Assembly (NCBI GenBank): GCA_046154965.1
Contig: JBJXDY010000055.1
Location: 65,107-129,106, forward strand
Reading direction: 5' to 3'
DNA from: DATKFM01 sp046154965
GTDB taxonomy: Bacteria > Pseudomonadota > Alphaproteobacteria > Dongiales > Dongiaceae
DNA length: 64,000 nucleotides
In this document: positions 43,832-52,995 of the stretch, in pieces
Numbering within the stretch: position 1 is the stretch's first letter
Layout: each line of letters opens with the position of its first letter
Made by a program: the position numbers and the translations under genes
The notes under the pieces: generated by a model
Told to the model about the DNA's origin: nothing
What the model saw: only the letters and a program-made list of their open reading frames with translations
Database searches by the model: none

Positions 43832-44734
43832 TTACGGCCCCGGCCAGCTGGTCAGGGCGTCGCGCTTGGCTTTGCGCTTTTCGTCGTTGCCCAGCTTGAA
43901 GTCGTTGTTGTAGGGCGTGGACTCGAAAGAGCCGTAGGTCGGATTGGCGATCACGATCCATTCCTTGCCCCAATGGGCCGCATTCGCCTCGAAGACCTGC
44001 AGCCGTTCGGCGTCCGTGCCCTTGAAATCATCGGTGAAGTCGCTGAAATTGTCGCCGATGTTCAGCAGCACGCGATAGTTGGCCGCCACATGGGCGCGGC
44101 GCGTGCTCTTGGCCGATTTCCATTCCTCCTTCTCGCCCTTCACCAGGATGGTGTCCATCTTGTCATCGAGCGGAAAGCCGTACTTCGCCAGGTTCTCACG
44201 CGTCGCTGCCTCTTCCTCCACGACTCGATTGGTGACATAGAAGACCTTCACGCCCTTCTTGGCGGCATACTGCGTGAACTCCAGGGCGCCGGGAATGGGC
44301 CGGGATGTCTGCGAGTTGACGAAGCTGGTCCAGGTCTTGGGGTCGAACCCCGTGCCGGCCGTCACGTTCCAGGCCTGATAGTCGGAATTGTCCAGCACGG
44401 TCTCATCCACGTCGAGAATGACCGCCGGCGGCAGGTTCCGGTAGCTTCCGGTCTGCTCCGCCGGCACGCCGGTCCATTTGCGGTTGGCCAGCGCCTGGTC
44501 CAGGCGGATCATTGCCAGCTTATATGCCGTCCAGGCATTACCCTTGAATTCCACCGATCGCTGGGTCCACAGCACGGCGTTCAGATTGTCATTGGCGGAA
44601 ACGGCCGCCATTGCCTGTTCCTGCGTCTCCTCGTCCTGCGATGCGCAGGCCGTAAGGCCGAGTGTCAGGCTGAAAGCCAGGAGCAGCGCCATCGGGCGCC
44701 GCGTCTTGCGGCTGATTTCAAGTACCACGGTCAT
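43832..44734 (-). CDS. Class C acid phosphatase, 5'-nucleotidase lipoprotein e(P4) family
   Basis: A 300-residue lipoprotein of the HAD superfamily (subclass IIIB). The signal peptide ends in LTACAS, a lipobox. Catalytic aspartates are in AVILDVDETVLDNS (DxDxT-like motif), with the VFYVTNRVVEEE motif II and a GDNFSDF motif IV. The e(P4) prototype dephosphorylates NMN and other nucleotides outside the inner membrane for NAD uptake. ATG at 44734 has GGAGGAG before it; the longer frame to 44785 is not used. Confidence 0.92.
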   Translation of the reverse strand: MTVVLEISRKTRRPMALLLAFSLTLGLTACASQDEETQEQAMAAVSANDNLNAVLWTQRSVEFKGNAWTAYKLAMIRLDQALANRKWTGVPAEQTGSYRNLPPAVILDVDETVLDNSDYQAWNVTAGTGFDPKTWTSFVNSQTSRPIPGALEFTQYAAKKGVKVFYVTNRVVEEEAATRENLAKYGFPLDDKMDTILVKGEKEEWKSAKSTRRAHVAANYRVLLNIGDNFSDFTDDFKGTDAERLQVFEANAAHWGKEWIVIANPTYGSFESTPYNNDFKLGNDEKRKAKRDALTSWPGP

Positions 44735-45034
44735 TTCTCTCCTCCTTCTCACAGTCTGTCCGATGAACTGACTGCAGGAACACAAAATTGAAGTATGTCG
44801 AAACGTTTCGCTGCGCCAATAGTTGGAATGATGGTGTGGCGATGCTCAACCTAGCACAACGGTTTCTTGCCAGACCAATCTTTGCAATGGTTGGTATTGC
44901 AGTGCAGTACAGGTTTTGTGTGCCGTACCATAATTAAATTACACAATTGCATCGCATCTCGAATGCGGCGTTAAATAGTGCGGCGCGTATTGAGCGCGAA
45001 ATTCAAGAAATCGTTCGTCTGAGAGGAGGCATTA
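44735..45034. promoter_or_regulatory. AT-rich divergent promoter region
   Basis: About 300 bp between the divergent phosphatase and sorbosone dehydrogenase genes. The part 44880-44960 is AT-rich with repeated GCAGT-like and TTGCA-like words. No gene and no clear promoter hexamers are seen. GAGGAGG lies before the dehydrogenase ATG. Confidence 0.4.
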
Positions 45035-46300
45035 ATGAGGACCGGATCGCCAATCTTCCCGGCTTTCCTGCTTGGTCTCGCGGCGGCTCTCGTACCGGCG
45101 GGAGCTTCAGCCGATAACATGGAGAAGCTCGGGCAATTCAAAACCACCGGCACATCGATGGATATGGAGATGATCCCGCAGGCGGGCAATTATGCCGATG
45201 GCCTGAAGGCGAATCTTGAGCGCATCAAGATGCCGGCGGGATTCAAGATCGGACTTTACGCCGTGGTACCCGACGCCCGCCATATGGCCATCGGGCCGTC
45301 CACCGGCATGGTCTTCGTCGGTACCCGCAAGACGAAGGTCTGGGCGGTCACCGACCGTAACAAGGACCGGGTCGCCGATGAGGTCAAGGTGTTCGCCCCG
45401 TCGGTTGAATTCGTCCTGCCCAACGGCGTTTGCTTCACCAAGGATGGCTTCCTGTATGTCGTCGAGCAGAACCGCGTGCTGCTGTTCCCGGCGGCCGAGT
45501 TCTTCTATGAGGGGCCGGACGTGGTGGCGGTGCCGATCGTCGAGCAGGGCAAGCTGATCCCCGTGGAAGAAGAGTCCTATAACCACACCGCGCGCGTTTG
45601 CGATATCGGGCCGGACAACAAGCTCTATGTTTCGCTGGGCCAGCCTTTCAACGTCTTCGGTCCGGAAAAAATGGACCTCTACAACGAGGTCGGCATCGGC
45701 GGCATCATCCGCATGGAACGTGACGGCAAGAAGCGGGAGGTATTCGTCCGCGGCGTCCGGAATTCGGTGGGCCAGGACTTCAATCCCGCCAACGGCGAAC
45801 TATGGTTCACCGACAACCAGGTCGACGGCATGGGCGATGACATTCCGCCGGGCGAACTGAACCGGATTACCGCCGCCGGGCAGCATTTCGGCTTCCCGTG
45901 GTATGGCGGCGGCAAGATCCGCACTGAGGAGTACAAGACATCCGATCCGCCGGCTGATGCAGTGTTCCCGCAGATCGAGCAGGCCGCCCATGCGGCCGAT
46001 CTCGGCATGATGTTCTATACCGGCAAGATGTTCCCGAAGGAGTATCATGGCGGCATCTTCAGCGCCCAGCATGGCTCCTGGAACCGCACGACGCCGGTGG
46101 GCGCGCGCGTCATGTTCACGAAACTGAACGACGACGGGTCGGCGGCCGAGAGCAAGCCCTTTGCCGAGGGCTGGCTCGATGAATCGACCGGCGAGTATCT
46201 CGGCCGTCCGGTGGATGTGGCCCAGCTTCCCGACGGATCGATTCTGGTTTCCGACGATACGGCGGGCGCGATCTATCGCATCTGGTACGAAGCGCCGTAG
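45035..46300 (+). CDS. PQQ-type sorbosone/glucose dehydrogenase family protein
   Basis: A 421-residue periplasmic protein. Signal peptide residues 1-26 end in ASA. The body has the six-bladed propeller pattern of the GSDH/sorbosone dehydrogenase family (KIGLYAVVPDARHMAI, VFVGTRKTKVWAVTD, VRGVRNSVGQDFNP, ELWFTDNQVDGMGDD). These bind PQQ and calcium and oxidise sugars or aldehydes. The partner c-type cytochrome is encoded 68 bp downstream, a natural electron acceptor. The PQQ biosynthesis genes are not in the window. Confidence 0.87.
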   Translation: MRTGSPIFPAFLLGLAAALVPAGASADNMEKLGQFKTTGTSMDMEMIPQAGNYADGLKANLERIKMPAGFKIGLYAVVPDARHMAIGPSTGMVFVGTRKTKVWAVTDRNKDRVADEVKVFAPSVEFVLPNGVCFTKDGFLYVVEQNRVLLFPAAEFFYEGPDVVAVPIVEQGKLIPVEEESYNHTARVCDIGPDNKLYVSLGQPFNVFGPEKMDLYNEVGIGGIIRMERDGKKREVFVRGVRNSVGQDFNPANGELWFTDNQVDGMGDDIPPGELNRITAAGQHFGFPWYGGGKIRTEEYKTSDPPADAVFPQIEQAAHAADLGMMFYTGKMFPKEYHGGIFSAQHGSWNRTTPVGARVMFTKLNDDGSAAESKPFAEGWLDESTGEYLGRPVDVAQLPDGSILVSDDTAGAIYRIWYEAP

Positions 46301-46368
46301 GGCTTGGATGGGTGCGGCGCCCGGATAGATTCCCGGGCGTCGATTTTCTTGTGTAGAGGGAAAACGCG

Positions 46369-46731
46369 ATGCCGACACAGCACCGCAAACACCTGCCTCC
46401 AATCCAGGCCCTGGCTTTTCTGTTTGCATTTGGCGCTGCGACCGCCGGAATCCATTCCGCCGCCCTGGCCGCCGACGCCGCTGCGGGGAAGAAAGAGGCC
46501 AAGAAGTGCCAAGCCTGCCACGGCATCGACGGCATTTCCAAGCAGGCCCATGTGCCGCACATTGCCGGCGAGAGCGATATCTATCTGATCAAGCAGCTCA
46601 AGGCCTTCCGGTCCGGCGAACGCCAGGACCCGCAAATGTCCGTTATGGCCAAGCCACTGAGCGATGAGGATATCGCCAATCTGGCCGCCTGGTACTCCAG
46701 CATCAAGATTACCGTCACCTTGCCCGATTAG
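46369..46731 (+). CDS. Periplasmic c-type cytochrome
   Basis: A 120-residue monoheme cytochrome. A signal peptide (to about residue 35, ending AAL AADA) precedes the single CQACH heme site (about residues 48-52). The fold resembles class I c553/cbb3-subunit-like cytochromes (HIAGESDIYLIKQLKAF, MAKPLSDEDIANLAAWYSS). It follows the sorbosone dehydrogenase and presumably carries its electrons to the respiratory chain. Confidence 0.9.
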   Translation: MPTQHRKHLPPIQALAFLFAFGAATAGIHSAALAADAAAGKKEAKKCQACHGIDGISKQAHVPHIAGESDIYLIKQLKAFRSGERQDPQMSVMAKPLSDEDIANLAAWYSSIKITVTLPD

Positions 46732-46802
46732 CCTGACGGCGCCCAGATCCGGCTCCGCGGCTCTGTCCTTGAACCGCCGCCGATATCCAGCGACAAATCG
46801 AC

Positions 46803-47786
46803 ATGGCTATCTTGCTCACCGGCGCCGCCGGCTTCATCGGCTATCATACCGCCCTTCGCCTGCTGGATCGCGGGGAGGAGGTCATCGGCGTCGACAATGT
46901 TAATGACTATTACGATCCGCGCCTGAAGGAAGCGCGGCTGGTGCAACTCCGGAAACGCAACAACTTCTCGTTTCATCGCGCTGACCTATCCGACCGGGCG
47001 GCCATGGGGGCGATCGCCGCGGCGGCGCCCGATGTCGACCAGATCGTGCATCTCGCCGCCCAGGCCGGCGTCCGCTATTCCCTGATCAATCCGCAGGCCT
47101 ATGTCGACAGCAATGTCACCGGGCAGCTTGTCATGCTGGAACTGGCGCGCAAGCTCAACCGGCTCCGGCATTTCGTCTATGCCAGCTCCTCGTCGGTCTA
47201 CGGCGCCAACACGAAACTGCCGTTCTCGGTCACCGACCCAGTAGACAAACCGATTTCGCTCTATGCGGCGACTAAACGCGCTGGTGAGTTGCTGAGCCTG
47301 AGCCATAGCCGCCTCTACCGCCTGCCGATGACGGGCCTGCGGTTTTTCACCGTCTATGGCCCCTGGGGGCGGCCGGACATGTCGCTGTTCATCTTCACCA
47401 AGGCGATCCTGGCCGGCGAACCGATCCGGGTGTTCAACCAGGGCGAGATGAAGCGGGATTTCACTTATGTCGATGATATCGCGGACGGTGTTGTCGCGGC
47501 GCTCGATCATCCGCCTGAAGTCACGGCCGAAGGCGAGCCGCCGCACCGGCTGTACAATCTCGGCAACCACCGTTGCGAGCCGCTGATGCGGTTCATCGAA
47601 GTGATCGCGAAGAATTGCGGCAAGAAGGCGAAGCTGGACTTGCAGCCGATGCAGCCCGGCGATGTGCGGGAGACTTTCGCCGATATCGAGAGTTCGACGC
47701 GGGATCTGGGCTTCACCCCCAAGACGTCAATCGACGAGGGCGTGCCGCGCTTTGTCGCCTGGTACCGGGACTATCACGGCGTCTAA
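46803..47786 (+). CDS. NAD-dependent nucleotide-sugar epimerase (UDP-glucuronate 4-epimerase-like)
   Basis: A 327-residue extended SDR. NAD-binding GAAGFIG near the N-terminus, the VDNVNDYYDPRLKEARL segment characteristic of UDP-glucuronate epimerases, the SSSSVYGANTKLPF motif, and YAATK with catalytic Tyr and Lys are present. It probably interconverts UDP-glucuronate and UDP-galacturonate for envelope polysaccharide. It ends 10 bp from the end of the mini-FixH gene on the other strand. Confidence 0.9.
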   Translation: MAILLTGAAGFIGYHTALRLLDRGEEVIGVDNVNDYYDPRLKEARLVQLRKRNNFSFHRADLSDRAAMGAIAAAAPDVDQIVHLAAQAGVRYSLINPQAYVDSNVTGQLVMLELARKLNRLRHFVYASSSSVYGANTKLPFSVTDPVDKPISLYAATKRAGELLSLSHSRLYRLPMTGLRFFTVYGPWGRPDMSLFIFTKAILAGEPIRVFNQGEMKRDFTYVDDIADGVVAALDHPPEVTAEGEPPHRLYNLGNHRCEPLMRFIEVIAKNCGKKAKLDLQPMQPGDVRETFADIESSTRDLGFTPKTSIDEGVPRFVAWYRDYHGV

Positions 47787-47796
47787 CGCGTGGCGA

Positions 47797-47976
47797 TCAG
47801 CAGAGCGCCTCGATCAGGGCCCGGAAATCGGATTCGCCATCAGTGGCAATGTAAATGAGAGCGCCATTGGCCAGCAGCATGACGACGAAGGCGGTCAACA
47901 TGATTGCCAACACATGCCAGCCCGAAAGCGGCTTTCCCGCGCCGGCCGGCGGCATTTCATTGTCTCTGAGGGCCAT
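47797..47976 (-). CDS. Very short FixH/CcoH-like membrane protein
   Basis: A 59-residue frame from ATG 47976 to TGA 47797. It has a hydrophilic start, then PLSGWHVLAIMLTAF and a single membrane helix continuing to LANGALIYIAT, the pattern of the N-terminus of FixH. Usual FixH proteins run to about 150-160 residues with a periplasmic domain; here only the anchor remains. The start overlaps the ccoG stop by 20 bp, the fixG-fixH arrangement. FixH assists assembly of the cbb3 oxidase, so this could be a reduced CcoH. Confidence 0.65.
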   Translation of the reverse strand: MALRDNEMPPAGAGKPLSGWHVLAIMLTAFVVMLLANGALIYIATDGESDFRALIEALC

Positions 47977-49426
47977 GGAAATAAGTCCCGTAGCTGTTGA
48001 TTTCGCCGTCCTCGACTTCTGACACGATAAAGCTTACCGGCACTGAGGATTCGATATCTGCGCCCGCCGCGGTGCGGACAAAGACCCGGAATGTGCCGAC
48101 GCTGTCACCCTTCACCGGCAGCTTCGGCAGCTGGCCGTCATCCTCATGGCCGACGACGCTGATGAACGCACCGTGTAGGCCCTTGAGGCTGAGTGCGAAG
48201 TTGCGGTCCTGGCGTGTCTTGTTGATGATCTTGACCGTATAGCCGTTCTGAATGCCGCCATTGCTGAGTTGCACGAACAGCGGCGCGCGATCCGGCTGCA
48301 CCGTCACCTCCAGGCCGCTCCGCAGCAAGAGGGATGTCAGCATGGCGGTCACGCCCGCGAGCAATATGGCGACATAGATGAATGTCCGGGGACGCAGCAG
48401 ATGCAGGCTCTCCGGCTCGCGGCGTGTGCGGCAGGCCTGGTTCGACAGCGAGTCGTAGGTGATGAGCTCCTTCGGCCAATTCATCTTTTCCATGACGCTG
48501 TTGCAGGCGTCGATGCAAAGGCCGCAGCCGATGCAATCGAGCTGCTGGCCTTTGCGGATATCGATCCCCGTGGGGCAGACGCGAACGCAAAGGCCGCAGT
48601 CGATGCAGTGGCCGCGGCCCTCGGGCGACGAGCCGGCCTTGGCCTTGCCCCTTGGCTCGCCGCGCCAGGCTTCGTACGTGACGAGCATCGTGTGCTCGTC
48701 GAACATCGCCGCCTGGAAGCGCGGCCAGGGGCACATATAGATGCAGACCTGCTCACGCGCCCAACCCGCCAGGACGTAGGTCGTGGCCGTAAACAGCGCC
48801 GTGAAACCGTATACCGTGGAACTCGCCTGGCCGGTAAGGATGTTTCGAACGACCGTCGGTGCGTCGTTGAAGTACATAATCCAGGCGCCACCGGTGGCGA
48901 AGGCGATCAGCAGCCAGGCGCCGTGTTTCATCGCTTTCTTGGCGACCTTGGCGCCGTTGAGCGGCGATTGATCGAGCTTGATGCGCTTGTTGCGGTCGCC
49001 CTCGATGGCGCGCTCCACCCATATGAAAAGATCGGTCCAAACGGTTTGCGGACAGCTGAATCCGCACCACACCCGGCCGAACAGGGACGTCACGAGGAAT
49101 AGCGTGATCGCCGCCAGAATCAGAACGGCCGCGAGGTAATAGATTTCCTGCGGCCATATCTCGATCCAGAAGACGTAGATGCGCCGCCCCGGCATATCCA
49201 CCAGCACCGCCTGGTCGGGCGCACCCGGCCCGCGGTCCCAGCGCAGCCAGGGGGTCACGTAGTAGATCGTCAGCAGCAGGCCGAGCACCGCCCATTTGAA
49301 GCGGCGGAAGAGGCCGGCGATGCGCTGCGGATAGACCTTGACCCGGTCGGCATAGAGCGGCCCCTCGACATGGGTGTAAACCTGCTCGAGCGCGCCGCTT
49401 TCGCCATTGGTCAAGATCTTGTCCAC
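47957..49426 (-). CDS. ccoG: Cytochrome c oxidase accessory protein CcoG (FixG/RdxA)
   Basis: A 489-residue membrane ferredoxin needed for copper reduction and assembly of the cbb3 oxidase. It has several helices and an 8-cysteine ferredoxin region (HCIDCGLCVRVCPTGIDI and LDCIGCGLCIDACNSVM). A CysXXX...FSCPQTVW-type motif lies in an early helix loop. The C-terminal Ig-like FixG domain is present. The start is GTG at 49424-49426. It follows ccoP by 18 bp. Confidence 0.94.
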   Translation of the reverse strand: MDKILTNGESGALEQVYTHVEGPLYADRVKVYPQRIAGLFRRFKWAVLGLLLTIYYVTPWLRWDRGPGAPDQAVLVDMPGRRIYVFWIEIWPQEIYYLAAVLILAAITLFLVTSLFGRVWCGFSCPQTVWTDLFIWVERAIEGDRNKRIKLDQSPLNGAKVAKKAMKHGAWLLIAFATGGAWIMYFNDAPTVVRNILTGQASSTVYGFTALFTATTYVLAGWAREQVCIYMCPWPRFQAAMFDEHTMLVTYEAWRGEPRGKAKAGSSPEGRGHCIDCGLCVRVCPTGIDIRKGQQLDCIGCGLCIDACNSVMEKMNWPKELITYDSLSNQACRTRREPESLHLLRPRTFIYVAILLAGVTAMLTSLLLRSGLEVTVQPDRAPLFVQLSNGGIQNGYTVKIINKTRQDRNFALSLKGLHGAFISVVGHEDDGQLPKLPVKGDSVGTFRVFVRTAAGADIESSVPVSFIVSEVEDGEINSYGTYFHGPQRQ

Positions 49427-49444
49427 TCCCGGCCCGCTCTCCGG

Positions 49445-50314
49445 CTACTGGCCGCCGCCCAGGGAATGCACGTAGACGGTCAGCATCTTCACCGTATTGT
49501 CGTCCAGCTTGCCCTCCCAATGGGGCATGACGCCCTGCCTCGGTGAGGTGATCTGGGCGATGATCTGCTCCCGGCTGCCGCCATAGAGCCAGAGCTGATC
49601 GGTCAAGTTCGGACCGCCCAGTTCGAGCAAGCCTTTGCCGTCCTCGCCGTGACAGGCGGCGCACTGTTCGGCGAAAACAGCCTTGCCCCGCTCGGCCGCA
49701 GCAGCATCAGACTGGCCGCCAGACAGCGTGACGACATAGTCGGCGGCATCGGCAATCTGTTCCGGCGTCAGCATGGCATCGGCGCCAAACCGCGGCATCT
49801 CCGAGAACCTTGTCGACTCATGGCCGCTGCGGACTCCAAAGCGCACCGTCTGCTCGATGCTGGCGAGATCGCCGCCCCAGATCCAATCGTCGTCGGCCAG
49901 CACCGGATAGCCCGGCGCGCCCTGGCCGCCGGCGCCGTGGCAGGGCTGGCAGTTCACGGCGAAGATCGCGCGCCCGCCCGCCATGGAATAGTTGAGCAGA
50001 TCGGGGTTTGCCGCGACCTGATCGACCGGCAGCCCCTTGAGCTGGTCGGTCCAGACCTGCCGCGCGGCCGCTTCCGCCTGCATATCCTTGCTGAACTCCG
50101 CGCGGGTGGAATAGCCGAACAGGCCGGCCGTGTAGCTGCTCAGGCTGGGCCAGGCCGGATAGACGATCCAATAGCCGATGGCCCAGACGATGGTCGCATA
50201 GAGGACATAGAGCCACCAGCTGGGCAGCGGCGTATTCAGTTCCTTGATGCCGTCCCATTCATGACCAGTGGTCTGCCGGCCGGTGACCTTGTCACGTTCC
50301 TGAGCGCCACTCAT
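49445..50314 (-). CDS. ccoP: cbb3 cytochrome c oxidase subunit III (diheme)
   Basis: A 289-residue membrane-anchored diheme cytochrome c: a cytoplasmic N-terminus, one anchor helix (LPSWWLYVLYATIVWAIGYW), then two heme sites, CQPCH and CAACH. It passes electrons to CcoO and CcoN. The start is ATG at 50314, sharing one base with the ccoQ stop (TGATG). The longer frame to 50404 is not used. Confidence 0.94.
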   Translation of the reverse strand: MSGAQERDKVTGRQTTGHEWDGIKELNTPLPSWWLYVLYATIVWAIGYWIVYPAWPSLSSYTAGLFGYSTRAEFSKDMQAEAAARQVWTDQLKGLPVDQVAANPDLLNYSMAGGRAIFAVNCQPCHGAGGQGAPGYPVLADDDWIWGGDLASIEQTVRFGVRSGHESTRFSEMPRFGADAMLTPEQIADAADYVVTLSGGQSDAAAAERGKAVFAEQCAACHGEDGKGLLELGGPNLTDQLWLYGGSREQIIAQITSPRQGVMPHWEGKLDDNTVKMLTVYVHSLGGGQ

Positions 50315-50493
50315 CACCTGACCCCTTTTTCCTTGTCGTTGAGGCTGTCGTCGCGCAGCGGGATGTCGGCATAGGATTCCAGCTTGCGGCGATGGCTTGG
50401 CCACAGCGTCCAGGCCATCAGGGCGACGAAGGCGATGACCGACAGCACCATCCAGATGACGAACAGATCGGAATGAAGTTCGGGACTGATCAC
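50314..50493 (-). CDS. ccoQ: cbb3 oxidase subunit CcoQ/FixQ
   Basis: A 59-residue small single-helix subunit (LFVIWMVLSVIAFVALMAW, then a cytoplasmic tail). It has the length and tail of CcoQ, which stabilises the oxidase. The start is GTG at 50493, with GAGGAGG five bases before it; the frame extends to 50583 without support. Confidence 0.88.
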   Translation of the reverse strand: MISPELHSDLFVIWMVLSVIAFVALMAWTLWPSHRRKLESYADIPLRDDSLNDKEKGVR

Positions 50494-50503
50494 GATGGCC
50501 TCC

Positions 50504-51229
50504 TCACCGCAGCGCCTTGGATTCGTCGTAAGTGGAGAAGTCCGCCAGCGTGCCGAGCACCTGGAGGTAGGCCACCAGCGCATCCATCTCCGTCAGCTCC
50601 GCGGCATCGCCGTCGAAATTCGCCACCACGGCCTTGGGATAGCGCGTCAATAGGGCCGCGTTGTCGGCATCGGGATCGGCCTGGCTCTTGAGATCGCCGA
50701 GGGCGGATTCGATCATGGCGTCGTCATAAGGCACGCCGACGATGCGCAGGGTGCGCAGATGGTCGGCGACGTCGTCGAAATTCAACGCCCGCGCGGCGAG
50801 GAAGGGATAGCGCGGCATGACAGAGCCGGGCACGACGCCCTGGGGGTAGATCAGATGCTCGACCTGCCATTCGTTGGAGTATTTGCCGCCGACCCGCGCC
50901 AGGTCGGGGCCGGTGCGCTTCGAGCCCCATTGGAACGGGTGATCGTAGCGGCTCTCCGCGGCCAGACTGTAGTGGCCGTAGCGGTCCACCTCATCGCGGA
51001 AGGGCCGCACCTGCTGGCTGTGGCAATTGTAGCAGCCCTCGCGGACATAGATGTTGCGGCCCGCGAGCTCCAGCGGCGTGTAAGGCCGCACGCCCTCCAC
51101 CTTTTCGATCGTGCTGTCCATCGTCGCCAGCGGCACCATCTGCACGATGCCGCCGATGGAGACGGTAATCAGGATGCCGACCAGCAGCAGCAGCGAGTTC
51201 TTCTCGAAGAGTTCGTGACGGAATGCCAT
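50504..51229 (-). CDS. ccoO: cbb3 cytochrome c oxidase subunit II (monoheme)
   Basis: A 241-residue subunit with an N-terminal anchor helix (LLLLVGILITVSIGGIVQM) and one CYNCH heme site, within REGCYNCHSQQVRPFRDE, a highly conserved CcoO motif. It hands electrons to the CcoN active site. AAGGAGAG precedes the ATG. Confidence 0.95.
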   Translation of the reverse strand: MAFRHELFEKNSLLLLVGILITVSIGGIVQMVPLATMDSTIEKVEGVRPYTPLELAGRNIYVREGCYNCHSQQVRPFRDEVDRYGHYSLAAESRYDHPFQWGSKRTGPDLARVGGKYSNEWQVEHLIYPQGVVPGSVMPRYPFLAARALNFDDVADHLRTLRIVGVPYDDAMIESALGDLKSQADPDADNAALLTRYPKAVVANFDGDAAELTEMDALVAYLQVLGTLADFSTYDESKALR

Positions 51230-51240
51230 GGGGTCTCTCC

Positions 51241-52722
51241 TTACTCGGCTGCCGCGCGGACGGCGGGCTGTTGCAGGGCCGCCTGCGCCGGCTCATCCGC
51301 CAGATCGCCGCGCGCCGTGCGCCAGAGGTTGTAGACCATGAGCAGCGCACCGGTAAGGAACAGCAGCCCGCCGAGCGCACGAATCACATAGTAGGGGTAC
51401 ATCCTTTCGACCGTTTCGATGAAGGAATACTGCAGGAAACCGAGATCGTCATAGGTGCGCCACATCAGGCCCTGCATGATGCCGGACACCCACATCGCCG
51501 TGATGTAAAGGACGATGCCGATGGTGGCGATCCAAAAGTGATAGTTCACCAGGCGCAGGCTGTAGAGCCGCTCGCGCTTCCACAGCTTCGGCACGAGGTC
51601 GTAGAGCGCGCCGAAGGACACGAAGGCGACCCAGCCGAGCGCGCCGGAATGCACATGGCCGATGGTCCAGTCGGTGTAGTGGCTGAGCGAGTTCACGGCG
51701 CGGATCGACATCACCGGGCCTTCGAAGGTCGACATGCCGTAGAAGGCGACCGACGTCACCAACATGCGCAGCACCGGGTCAGTGCGCAGTTTGTCCCACG
51801 CGCCTGACAGCGTCATGATGCCGTTGATCATGCCGCCCCAGGAGGGCATCCACAGAATGATCGAGAAGGTCATGCCCAGCGTCTGCGCCCAGTCGGGCAA
51901 GGCGGTATAGTGCAGATGATGCGGGCCGGCCCAGATGTAGAGGAAGATCAGCGACCAGAAATGCACGATGGACAGGCGGTAGGAATAGATCGGCCGCTCC
52001 GCGCGCTTGGGGATGAAGTAGTACATGATGCCGAGGAAGCCGGCGGTCAGGAAGAAGCCGACGGCATTGTGGCCATACCACCACTGCAGCATCGCATCCT
52101 GCACGCCCGCAAGCATCGAGTAGCTCTTTGCGCCGAAGAACGAGACCGGCACCGCCAGGCCATTGCCGATATGCAGCATGGCGACGGTGATGATGAAGGC
52201 GAGATAGAACCAGTTGGCGACGTAGATGTGGGGGTCCTTGCGCTTCATCAGCGTTCCCAGGAACACCAGGAGATAGACGACCCAGACGATGGCCAGCCAG
52301 AGATCAACGTACCATTCCGGCTCTGCATACTCCTTGCTCTGGGTGATGCCCAGGACATAGCCGGAAGCCGCCAGCACGATAAACAGCTGGTAGCCCCAGA
52401 ACAGGAAATCGGCAAGCGCCCGCCCGCCGAACAGCGAGGCGCGGCAGGTGCGCTGCACGACATAGAGCGAGGTCATAAGCAGGGCATTGCCGCCGAAGGC
52501 GAAGATCGCCGCCGAGGTGTGTACCGGCCGCAATCGTCCGAAGGTGGTCCACTCCAGGCCCAGATTGAGGGCAGGGAATGCCAGCTGCAGGGCGATGAAG
52601 ACGCCGGCGAGAAAGGCGACTACTCCCCAGAACGCCGTGGCGATCGCGAACTTGCGCACGACCTCTTCGTTGTAGCCTGCGATGTCCGCGCCCAGATCGC
52701 GGTTCAATGTTGTGGCTGTCAC
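51241..52722 (-). CDS. ccoN: cbb3 cytochrome c oxidase catalytic subunit I
   Basis: A 493-residue catalytic subunit with 12 helices, carrying the b hemes and CuB. Conserved histidines occur in RPVHTSAAIF, QWWYGHNAVGFF, WAGPHHLHY and TDWTIGHVHSGALGW. The Tyr-containing helix for the His-Tyr link is the YSYRLSIVHFW region. It reduces oxygen with high affinity. The start is GTG at 52722, with CCAGGAGGGGG before it; the open frame to 52869 would run into the upstream gene. Confidence 0.95.
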   Translation of the reverse strand: MTATTLNRDLGADIAGYNEEVVRKFAIATAFWGVVAFLAGVFIALQLAFPALNLGLEWTTFGRLRPVHTSAAIFAFGGNALLMTSLYVVQRTCRASLFGGRALADFLFWGYQLFIVLAASGYVLGITQSKEYAEPEWYVDLWLAIVWVVYLLVFLGTLMKRKDPHIYVANWFYLAFIITVAMLHIGNGLAVPVSFFGAKSYSMLAGVQDAMLQWWYGHNAVGFFLTAGFLGIMYYFIPKRAERPIYSYRLSIVHFWSLIFLYIWAGPHHLHYTALPDWAQTLGMTFSIILWMPSWGGMINGIMTLSGAWDKLRTDPVLRMLVTSVAFYGMSTFEGPVMSIRAVNSLSHYTDWTIGHVHSGALGWVAFVSFGALYDLVPKLWKRERLYSLRLVNYHFWIATIGIVLYITAMWVSGIMQGLMWRTYDDLGFLQYSFIETVERMYPYYVIRALGGLLFLTGALLMVYNLWRTARGDLADEPAQAALQQPAVRAAAE

Positions 52723-52753
52723 CGGGACCCCCTCCTGGACTGAAATCGGTTGC

Positions 52754-52972
52754 TTATGTTGTTTTCGCTGTCCGCGCCGCGGATCTATCGTCAGCGGGTC
52801 TACGGTCGTAACTCTGCTTGATAGCGGCAAAGACATAGAGAATCGCGAAGGCGGCGATCGCGAAGCCAAAGAGATAAATGCCGTTGTCCTTCGCGTTGGC
52901 GGCGAGGAAGAGCCCGATCACACCCAGCAGGCTGACGAATCCGCCAACGATCCATTTTCCGCTGTTCGCCAT
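52754..52972 (-). CDS. Small two-helix membrane protein upstream of ccoN
   Basis: A 72-residue protein with two clear helices (WIVGGFVSLLGVIGLFLAA and YLFGFAIAAFAILYVFAAI) and a basic hydrophilic tail. The ATG is at 52972. It lies 31 bp before ccoN and 23 bp after the DUF2189 gene in the same operon. The family is unrecognised; a role in the cbb3 oxidase complex or its assembly is inferred only from position. Confidence 0.7.
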   Translation of the reverse strand: MANSGKWIVGGFVSLLGVIGLFLAANAKDNGIYLFGFAIAAFAILYVFAAIKQSYDRRPADDRSAARTAKTT

Positions 52973-52995
52973 GATGCCCTCAACTTGCCTATGTC

